From Helicobacter cynogastricus (GTDB lineage Bacteria; Campylobacterota; Campylobacteria; Campylobacterales; Helicobacteraceae): a stretch of 64,000 nt of DNA. Position numbers and translations under genes: made by a program. The stretch lies in NCBI RefSeq assembly GCF_900197855.1, contig NZ_FZMQ01000017.1:1-64000 (forward strand). The letters are read 5' to 3'. This document shows, in pieces, positions 1 to 6,694 of this stretch (within the stretch, counting starts at the first letter, position 1; each line of letters begins with the position of its first letter). The notes beneath the pieces were generated by a model. The model saw only the letters and a list, made by a program, of their open reading frames with translations, was not told the origin of the DNA and searched no databases.

Positions 1-16
1 GGGGGGGGGGGGGGGG
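1..16 (+). repeat. poly-G tract (G16) inside an open reading frame
   Basis: Sixteen consecutive G at the window edge, so the true length may be greater. The reading frame of the downstream coiled-coil gene is open through the tract with no stop between it and the later codons. Long G/C runs in Helicobacter coding sequence are classic slipped-strand phase-variation sites, so this tract probably switches the first gene, and through polarity perhaps the operon. Confidence 0.85.
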
Positions 17-1533
17 TAACTTCTAGCCAAAATCTAGACGCCCTAGCCAGCACACTCACAAACACACATTCTTTTACAACATCTACAGACACTAAAGAGG
101 CTTTTCCTCAAGCCTCCGACACAGACAAGATTCTACAAAAACACGAGATTTTTGTAGAAGAGCTTGCCCAAAAGGTTTTAGGTCCAAGCGTGCAAGGCTT
201 GAGCCTCAAGCAACAACAAGAAAAAATCGATCGCGTCATTCAAGCCATTATCAACTTTGCTACCATATCCCAAGACCCTAAACCGGGCGATGACATTTTA
301 AAGAGCGAACTTTACCAAGCTTTGCAAAGGGCTTTAGAAACAGAGCGGAAGAAAAACAAGAGTTTTGGGGATAAAATTTTAGGAATTTTTCGCCCGTCTA
401 AAACCGATTCTAGCGACCCTGAAGCCCAACTCAACGAACTAGAAAAACAACTCAAAACAATCATCGAAGCTCAAGATTTGGAAGCAGAACTTGATGAGGA
501 AGAGCGGGCACTTTTAGAACCACACGAATTAGAGGCACTGAATACCAAGCCCCAACTACTCTTAGAGGAGCTAGAACTACAAATGAGCAAAAGACAAGCA
601 AAAATCAAGGCGTTAAAAAAGAAAGTCAAAAAACGCAAAGAGGAGATAGAAAAGTTAGAAGGGGAGCTTAAAGACGCCAAAGAGGATTTAGGGAAACAAC
701 TCCAAAATGCCAAAAATACGCACGATAAAGAAAAACAAGAGCTGGCTCAACAGCTAAGTGCTAAAGAGGGTATGCTTAAAAGGCAAATGGAAAAAATCCA
801 AAACCTAGAGGCAGAGAAAAACAACCTAAGCACCCAAAAAGGAGAACTTGAGACACAACTCCAAACGACAAAAGACGAGAAAGCAAATTTAGAAAAAGAG
901 CACGCAAGCCTCAGCACGGCACTACGAGATAAAGAAAACGAAATTGTAGGGCTTAAAGGGCAGGCACAAAGAGATAGCGCAGAAATCAGCACTCTTAAAG
1001 GACAAGTGAGCCAAAAAGAGAGACAGATCAGGGATTTAAACACCCAAAACGCAGAGCTAAAAACTAATGTAGAAGCACAAACAAAGCAAAAACAAGAGGT
1101 AGAGGCAAAATTACAAGCATTACAGCAACGCTACAGCCCTCTTGACCCCCTTTTAAATTTGCAGGCTTGGGCGCACCAATCGCCCACAATCGCCAAGCGT
1201 TTGGAGATTAGCACCGATTCTAATCTGCAAGACTTCTTTTTCTCCAAACTCTTTAAAAACCCCCTCTTTATCCTCGAAGTGATCGCTAAAGAAATTGCCA
1301 AGAGCCCGGCAGATCAGGGCGTTTTGATCGATTTCTTTGAAACCCTCTTTGCTATGCCCTTGCCCGGGCGTTTAGAACGCTTGCAAGTCCAAGAGGGTGA
1401 CAAATTTGACCCACAAATGTGCGAAATGCGCGACACGAGTCAGAGCACGCGTGGCAGTGTGGTGAAAATCCTCTTTCAAGGTTACAAGGAAGAGGGCAAG
1501 ATCAAGCACAAAAGCCTCGTAGATGTGCGCTAA
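1..1533 (+). CDS. coiled-coil protein with C-terminal GrpE-like domain (5' partial, phase-variable)
   Basis: The frame is open from base 1, so the GTG at 190 is not needed as a start; the true start lies upstream of the G tract. The middle (about bases 420-1130) is a long charged coiled coil rich in K, E, Q and L. The last 45 residues resemble the beta domain of the GrpE nucleotide-exchange factor: a G-D-x-FDP motif, a GSVVKIL stretch, a GY, and a K-S-L-V-D-V ending where GrpE has R-x-A-x-V-x-V. The stop overlaps the start region of the Hsp70-like gene at 1523, which fits a dedicated exchange factor for that ATPase. The GrpE assignment is motif reading, not a search. The housekeeping grpE should lie elsewhere. 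Confidence 0.7.
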   Translation, partial: GGGGGVTSSQNLDALASTLTNTHSFTTSTDTKEAFPQASDTDKILQKHEIFVEELAQKVLGPSVQGLSLKQQQEKIDRVIQAIINFATISQDPKPGDDILKSELYQALQRALETERKKNKSFGDKILGIFRPSKTDSSDPEAQLNELEKQLKTIIEAQDLEAELDEEERALLEPHELEALNTKPQLLLEELELQMSKRQAKIKALKKKVKKRKEEIEKLEGELKDAKEDLGKQLQNAKNTHDKEKQELAQQLSAKEGMLKRQMEKIQNLEAEKNNLSTQKGELETQLQTTKDEKANLEKEHASLSTALRDKENEIVGLKGQAQRDSAEISTLKGQVSQKERQIRDLNTQNAELKTNVEAQTKQKQEVEAKLQALQQRYSPLDPLLNLQAWAHQSPTIAKRLEISTDSNLQDFFFSKLFKNPLFILEVIAKEIAKSPADQGVLIDFFETLFAMPLPGRLERLQVQEGDKFDPQMCEMRDTSQSTRGSVVKILFQGYKEEGKIKHKSLVDVR

Positions 1534-4126
1534 GCGTCTGTGGCTGTGTCGCTTTTTTCGTTGTTTCAAACAAAAAACCCCCAAGAAAGGAAATGTTTTG
1601 GATTTAAAAGACACTAAATTAACCCTAAATTCTTTGAGCTTGAGCGCGCAACACCCTCTAGCCCAAAAGTTACGCGCGTTGAGCAAGGAAGGCAAAGCAT
1701 TTAAAGAGAGTTTTCAAGAGTTGCAAAGAAAACTCAAAATCACCTACAATGAGGCCAAGGACAATTTTAAAACAGGTATCAATGATGAGTCTAAAAAACG
1801 CTTTTATGAGATGCTAGAGACCATTATTAACGCCCGCCCTGAGTATCCTTCCGCAGAGATTTTAAATATCATGGAGGAGTTAAAAACTTGGCGAGAGGGC
1901 GATATCCGCTTTGTAACAGAGGAGCAGTTAAATCGGGTGAAGGCTTCTTTTAAAGCCCAACGAATCAAGATTGAAAAAGACGCCTTTGAGGAGTTTAAAA
2001 AGTGGTTACTAGAGGTAGATAATATTGCCATTGGCGTGGATGCCTATAACCCCACCCTCTTAGAAGACCCCAACTCTGGACATTGGGACATTTATCCAAG
2101 TGTTACTGAAGATAACCCCAAAAAAACCACCATCAACCCCCAAGTTACTACCTTTGAATTTGACACCCCCCTACAAGCCCGCCACCCCCTCTCAAAGGGC
2201 GACATTAAAAAAGTCGAGGTAGCGATCGACTTTGGGACAAAGAGCACCACAGCAGCCTACTTAGACCAACAGGGATATAAAAATCTGATCTCCATTGGCA
2301 CAAAGGACACCACCGGAGAAGCCCTAGATCGCGACTATGAAAACCCAACCTTTATGGAGTTTAGGCACTATAAGAAATTTTGCCAAGAATATAGCGCGCT
2401 TCAACACCGCCCCTTTACAGACATTGACGACCTGGATATTGCACACGGGGCGTTTGAAAAATTTAAGGGTGCCCGGGGCAATGATTACTACCGCTACTTT
2501 TACAAACTCAAACAATGGGCGGGGACTTCGGGCAATGAATTTAAGGTGATGGATCTAGACAAACAGCCTTGGGATTTGGGCGATTTGTCAGATTATGGCG
2601 CGGGTAAACCCAACCCCATTGAAATTTACGCCTATATTTTGGGGCGTTACATCAATAATATGCTTGACACGGGCGGGGTGTATCTAACTTACTTCTTATC
2701 CTACCCGGTCAAGTATGAAAAAGATCAAGCCGAGCGCATCCGTAGTAGCTTTGAGCGCGGGATTAGAAAATCCTTGCCTCATGGGATTTTTGACAAATAC
2801 AAAAATAAAAGAGGAGAGGAAAAGCAGGAGAAGTTACGCGTAGAATTGCGCGTGAGCGAGCCAGCTGCTTATGCTATCAGTGCGTTATACGCCTTTGGCT
2901 TTGATCAAATTGGCGCGAGCGATAGAATCAATTACGGAGTCTTTGATTTTGGCGGGGGCACAACAGACTTTGACTTTGGGGTGTGGCAGGAGAGCGAGGA
3001 GTCCAAATACGCCTTTGAGTTGCACCATTTTGGAGCGGAGGGAATGCGCTATTTGGGTGGGGAAAATCTCTTAGAATTGCTAGCCCTGCAAGTTTTTCAA
3101 GAGAATTTAGAGGGCATGCGCGCTAAAAAATTTGTGATCGCCGCGCCCAATTACGATCCTAGCCGCATGGACACACAACAATTGCGGAATTTGCTCAGCA
3201 ATTCTAGGGAAGGACGGCGCAATTTACAAACCATTGCCCACGAATTACGCCCCTTTGTGGAGAATTTAGATAGCGAACATGAGGAACTAAAGGAGGAAAT
3301 GCGCGATCTCTCGCTCTTTCAAATTGATGGGCAGGAAGACAACGCCGAGCTGAAAATCAATTATGAAGCCCTGCTAGAAACCCTGAAAAAAGAAATTGGT
3401 TTAGGGGTAGAAAACTTCTTCCACGCCCTTAGAGTCGCTTCTGAAAAGATGAAAAACGCCACCACCGTGCATATTTTCTTGGCCGGCAATGCGAGTCGCT
3501 CGCCCTTAGTTAAAGAGCTTTTTTTAAAAGAAGGGGAGAAGGAAAGAGCCGCCTTTAAACACCGCCAAAGCCAACAAATTAGCAATAAAGAGCCTGAAGA
3601 CATTGTCTTTGAGCTTTACCCCCCACTAGGCACACCTGAGGCCGATGCCAAGATTAAAGGGCTCACCGGGCATGAGCCAGAAAGCGCGCCCCATCGCAAG
3701 GTTACCTGTAAAACGGGGGTGGTCTTTGGCTTGTTAGATAGCCGCGATCGCCCCAGAGGGGGGATTCGCATTTGCTCTGAAGTGTGCGCAGACACCGGAC
3801 CTCAATTTAAATTCCACTTGGGCTATGAGAAAAAACGCCATTTCCAATTACTGATTAACAAGCGCGAGATGCAAGTGGGCACATGGGTGGAATTGTTTGA
3901 GGAATTTGAGGGGGATAGCGTGGAGATTTTCTACACCGACAAACCTAAAGCCACTTCTAACCAGATGGCAATCCATGAGAGCAGTCGGCGCACTATCCAC
4001 TTGGATGAAGAGTACAGCGACGCGTTGCTGAAAGTGGTGAGCGTGAATACCGACACAATCAAAGTGGGGATTTTTGACCAAGAGGGGGCGAATTTGTATG
4101 AGAGCGAAGAAATCCATTTAGACTAG
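1523..4126 (+). CDS. Hsp70/actin-fold ATPase (DnaK-like, specialised)
   Basis: About 867 residues. The first 230 are mostly helical and charged. The nucleotide-binding signatures follow: phosphate-1 motif AIDFGTKSTT (about residue 233), phosphate-2 motif FDFGGGTTDF (about 474) and adenosine motif AGNASRSPL (about 652). The C-terminus does not look like a DnaK peptide-binding domain, so substrates probably differ from those of ordinary DnaK. An in-frame TTG at 1598 behind AAGGA is a better-supported start than the ATG at 1523, which has no clear ribosome binding site. It directly follows the GrpE-like gene and lies in the FtsK/WXG-like operon, so I infer a chaperone or assembly ATPase for that system. 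SrfB-type virulence ATPases are a distant alternative. Confidence 0.8.
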   Translation: MCAKRLWLCRFFRCFKQKTPKKGNVLDLKDTKLTLNSLSLSAQHPLAQKLRALSKEGKAFKESFQELQRKLKITYNEAKDNFKTGINDESKKRFYEMLETIINARPEYPSAEILNIMEELKTWREGDIRFVTEEQLNRVKASFKAQRIKIEKDAFEEFKKWLLEVDNIAIGVDAYNPTLLEDPNSGHWDIYPSVTEDNPKKTTINPQVTTFEFDTPLQARHPLSKGDIKKVEVAIDFGTKSTTAAYLDQQGYKNLISIGTKDTTGEALDRDYENPTFMEFRHYKKFCQEYSALQHRPFTDIDDLDIAHGAFEKFKGARGNDYYRYFYKLKQWAGTSGNEFKVMDLDKQPWDLGDLSDYGAGKPNPIEIYAYILGRYINNMLDTGGVYLTYFLSYPVKYEKDQAERIRSSFERGIRKSLPHGIFDKYKNKRGEEKQEKLRVELRVSEPAAYAISALYAFGFDQIGASDRINYGVFDFGGGTTDFDFGVWQESEESKYAFELHHFGAEGMRYLGGENLLELLALQVFQENLEGMRAKKFVIAAPNYDPSRMDTQQLRNLLSNSREGRRNLQTIAHELRPFVENLDSEHEELKEEMRDLSLFQIDGQEDNAELKINYEALLETLKKEIGLGVENFFHALRVASEKMKNATTVHIFLAGNASRSPLVKELFLKEGEKERAAFKHRQSQQISNKEPEDIVFELYPPLGTPEADAKIKGLTGHEPESAPHRKVTCKTGVVFGLLDSRDRPRGGIRICSEVCADTGPQFKFHLGYEKKRHFQLLINKREMQVGTWVELFEEFEGDSVEIFYTDKPKATSNQMAIHESSRRTIHLDEEYSDALLKVVSVNTDTIKVGIFDQEGANLYESEEIHLD

Positions 4127-4135
4127 GGAGCGGTC

Positions 4136-4720
4136 ATGAATAGCTATGCCTATGCGTTTGTGTTGTTTAAAAACCAAGTCTGTGTTTTCAAACACACGGG
4201 GACAAAATTGCTCTTTGTGTGTTTGGAGGCGCTCAAAGCGGACTTTTGGGAGGATTTTATAGAGCGTTACAACATTGAGGCAAATAAAGCCAAAGACTTT
4301 GCCTTTGTGTGGGATAACAAAGGCCCTAGTTTGCTAGATAACCCCCACTTCCAGCCACAATTAGATCAAAGAAGCCTTTGGAATCGCCAACACATGCGCG
4401 ATCTACTAGATATTTTGGATCGCCAGCACCAATTACGCGCGAGCTTAAAGGACTCCATAGGGCGGGTATTGGAGGGGGGAGATTTGCATTTGCACACCAA
4501 CGCGTATTTGGAATTACAAGAGATCAAAAGAACCATGAATCCCACAACCTCTAGTAAAGACAAGTCAGTATGGCAAAGAGATCAAGAGGAGTTAACTAGA
4601 ACCTATGAGGGCAAAGAGCCCCAAAAAGAAACCACCCCCCAAGCGCGCGACACTTCCTTTAAACTCAAGACAGGTGGAGGTGAAGGTGCGCCTAAAAAGG
4701 ACGAAGAACCCAACCACTAA
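4136..4720 (+). CDS. hypothetical protein of the FtsK/Hsp70 operon
   Basis: A 194-residue protein I do not recognise. The N-terminal half alternates beta-like and helical stretches. The last 60 residues are low complexity and polar (T, K, E, Q, G), probably disordered. No signal peptide or membrane segment. It starts 9 bases after the Hsp70-like gene and is followed by the WXG100-like gene, so it is probably a component or adaptor of the same system. Confidence 0.65.
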   Translation: MNSYAYAFVLFKNQVCVFKHTGTKLLFVCLEALKADFWEDFIERYNIEANKAKDFAFVWDNKGPSLLDNPHFQPQLDQRSLWNRQHMRDLLDILDRQHQLRASLKDSIGRVLEGGDLHLHTNAYLELQEIKRTMNPTTSSKDKSVWQRDQEELTRTYEGKEPQKETTPQARDTSFKLKTGGGEGAPKKDEEPNH

Positions 4721-4765
4721 TTTTAAGGGCGGTGGGGTGGGAAAAAATTTTTTTAAGGAGTGCAC

Positions 4766-5041
4766 ATGCAAGCACATGCGGATTATCGGGAAATTAGGGA
4801 TTTTGCGTACTATTTACAGCGTTTTACCAGCGATCTTGGCGATAATGTCAGGGCTTTAAATGGAGAGTTTCACAAGTTGTGCGACACATGGGATGACGAT
4901 CAAACACGGAGTTTTGAGAATACCTTGAAGGATTTAGAGGTGTTTTTGAAGCGTTTTAACGCTGAAGCGGATGAGCAGGCACGCTGGCTTCATGAGGAAG
5001 CTAATATCCTTGAAGAGTATGCCAACAAACGCAACCGCTAA
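4766..5041 (+). CDS. WXG100-like small helical protein
   Basis: 91 residues from the ATG at 4766, placed 6 bases after AAGGAG; the GTG at 4760 is the alternative. The predicted pattern is helix-turn-helix with a single central Trp at residue 42 in a TWDDD turn, flanked by amphipathic helices. Length and position of the W match EsxA/WXG100 proteins, although the canonical Gly of W-x-G is Asp here. No clear C-terminal YxxxD/E signal. WXG100 proteins are partners or substrates of FtsK/SpoIIIE-type type VII ATPases, and one lies four genes downstream. I infer an Esx-like helper for the toxin encoded 2 bases later. Confident that it is a gene, moderate on the family. Confidence 0.6.
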   Translation: MQAHADYREIRDFAYYLQRFTSDLGDNVRALNGEFHKLCDTWDDDQTRSFENTLKDLEVFLKRFNAEADEQARWLHEEANILEEYANKRNR

Positions 5042-5043
5042 CC

Positions 5044-6051
5044 ATGCTAACCGCGAATGTCAACACCGAGCAGGTGCGCCAAGTTGTCCACACCATTAGA
5101 TTATTTCGCGATGGTTTGCAAGAGAAGACAAAGGCACTTGGGCAAGCCATGCAAGAGCACTACAACAAGGTTTGTCAGGAGTACCAAAACGCACAGAGCA
5201 AATTAAGCCAAGCGCGTAGCGCGTTGAGCGCAGCTAGAGCGGCTGAAATGGCTGCTAAGGTGGCTTTAACAGCAGCATTTTGTATCCCCGGACCTTGGCG
5301 TTGGGCTGCCATTGCAGCAGCTAGGGCGGCTCTTAGTTTAGCGACTGCTCATAGGGAGGAGTGCGAGAGAAAGGTCCAACTCTTAGAACAAGCAGTACAG
5401 ATCTTCCAAGAGGAGGTAAAAAACCTTGAAAGCCTCTTACAGGAAACTTGGGAGGAAACCAAGCAATTACTCATCGCCTATGATGAGGAGCACAACGCGC
5501 TATGCCAACGCTTAGAAATGGCAACAGAGCTTGTTGAGGAACGCTACAGCATCCCACCCCCAGAGTTTCAACAACTCATGCAACAAGTGGCAGATTTACA
5601 AAGCCAGCTAGAACAAGCCAACGCACAAATTGACATAGAGCAAGCCAACGCCCGCTATCAAGAGCTTTTAGAAGCGCGTAAAGAGGAATTCATACGGGGC
5701 GAAAACAATGACATGGGCGTGCCCTTTAGCGAGTATCATTTGCCCATTTTTCCAGCCGTCTTTGCGACCACCATCGCGCTTAAGGACTTGGATGCGGATA
5801 AATCTGTGCACCACTTCTATGGGATCAAAGCCCTACAAAAAGCCCTAGAGGAACAACCAGACTTGCAAGAACTCTTTGATGAGGAGGAAAGATTGCAAAT
5901 CCACAAGGGGCTAACCCCTAAGGGCTATTTGTGGCATTTTGATGGCAACCCGCCTTTGGGCAATTTGCAATTGGTGCGCGAAGAAGTTTTACTCAGAGTC
6001 CCCCACACGAAAGGATACCCCCTATGGCAACAATACAAAACACAAGCGTAA
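5044..6051 (+). CDS. long helical protein with C-terminal WHH-like HNH/EndoVII nuclease (probable polymorphic toxin)
   Basis: 335 residues. Residues 1-60 are helical, about 64-105 form an Ala-rich weakly hydrophobic stretch with a PGPWRW turn, and about 110-215 are coiled coil. The last 50 residues read like the WHH branch of the HNH/EndoVII nuclease toxins: TPKGYLWHF, then LQLV, then VPHTKGYPLW. The family usually has WHH, a further His after LQLV and HTGG; here these are WHF, no His and HTKG, so activity may be weakened or divergent. Architecture (WXG/LXG-like helical trafficking region plus nuclease tip) and the overlapping SUKH gene fit a toxin-immunity pair. No Sec signal peptide, which suits export by the encoded ATPase. 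Confidence 0.65.
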   Translation: MLTANVNTEQVRQVVHTIRLFRDGLQEKTKALGQAMQEHYNKVCQEYQNAQSKLSQARSALSAARAAEMAAKVALTAAFCIPGPWRWAAIAAARAALSLATAHREECERKVQLLEQAVQIFQEEVKNLESLLQETWEETKQLLIAYDEEHNALCQRLEMATELVEERYSIPPPEFQQLMQQVADLQSQLEQANAQIDIEQANARYQELLEARKEEFIRGENNDMGVPFSEYHLPIFPAVFATTIALKDLDADKSVHHFYGIKALQKALEEQPDLQELFDEEERLQIHKGLTPKGYLWHFDGNPPLGNLQLVREEVLLRVPHTKGYPLWQQYKTQA

Positions 6052-6446
6052 GTGATTGGGAATTTGTGCTGCCCTTAGAAGACTCCGGGCTAGAGACGGC
6101 ACAAACTTACGCCCACGTAGAGTTTAGCCCTGAGTTTGTAGAATTTTTAAGGCGGGCAAACAATGCCATCCCACACAAGCGCAGTTTTAGCATTGGCGCG
6201 CGCAGCTATCAATTTAAAAATGTGCTCAATTTCAACACAGAGGGTAAATGTCTCTTTGTGTTTTTCATGGAAACTTTAAAAGAACACCTAGGAACTGGTC
6301 AAATTGTCTTTGGGAGCGATGGTTATGGGGGGTATTTTTTGCTCGACACAGCCACAAACAAAGTGCATTTTTTAGACAGCGACACGGGCGATAAAACCCC
6401 CTTAATTGATTTTGCCATGTTTTTAAAAAAGCTAGAGAGTCTTTAG
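6024..6446 (+). CDS. SUKH (SMI1/KNR4) family protein, probable immunity protein
   Basis: 140 residues. It starts inside the end of the toxin gene (28-base overlap) behind AAAGGA. It shows the SMI1/KNR4 pattern: an early hydrophobic LPLEDSGLE segment, FSPEFVEFLRRANN, a central aromatic FKNVLNF, FGSDGYGGYFLLD, a V-x-F-L-D strand and a C-terminal F-x-x-FLKKLESL helix. SUKH proteins commonly neutralise nuclease toxins encoded just upstream, including HNH/EndoVII types. Translational coupling with the toxin gene supports this role. Confidence 0.7.
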   Translation: MATIQNTSVSDWEFVLPLEDSGLETAQTYAHVEFSPEFVEFLRRANNAIPHKRSFSIGARSYQFKNVLNFNTEGKCLFVFFMETLKEHLGTGQIVFGSDGYGGYFLLDTATNKVHFLDSDTGDKTPLIDFAMFLKKLESL

Positions 6447-6455
6447 GAGTGTTGG

Positions 6456-6683
6456 ATGTATAAATTTTATGATGGTAGCACCCACGAGTGCAAACAAATT
6501 CAAAGTGCGTTATTAGAGGCGATGGATGATGTGTTGGGGCACAGATTGAGCGCAGAAGTGTTTGAGCCCATGCTCAAGTTATGCCACCGCTTAGAGGAAT
6601 GCGAATTTGAGGCTAATCGTCGCACGAGTGCGATTGAAAGCCGCTTGGCTCAAGCGCGATCCTTGGTCTCTCAAGCTGGATAA
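6456..6683 (+). CDS. small helical protein of the FtsK/WXG operon
   Basis: 75 residues, entirely helical in appearance, with three Cys and no Trp. The start follows TAGGAG. It sits between the immunity gene and the FtsK-like gene with short gaps. It could be a second Esx-like helper or an adaptor for the ATPase; no family is recognisable. Confidence 0.6.
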   Translation: MYKFYDGSTHECKQIQSALLEAMDDVLGHRLSAEVFEPMLKLCHRLEECEFEANRRTSAIESRLAQARSLVSQAG

Positions 6684-6694
6684 AAGGATTAAAT

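Noticed and set aside
471-1695. Minus-strand open frames opposite the coiled-coil gene
   Set aside because: They are low-complexity Ser/Phe-rich antisense translations of a K/E-rich coiled coil, with no start signals.
5044-5360. Membrane insertion of the toxin's Ala-rich segment as a certain feature
   Set aside because: Hydrophobicity is modest and interrupted by Arg, Lys and Trp; reported only as weakly hydrophobic.
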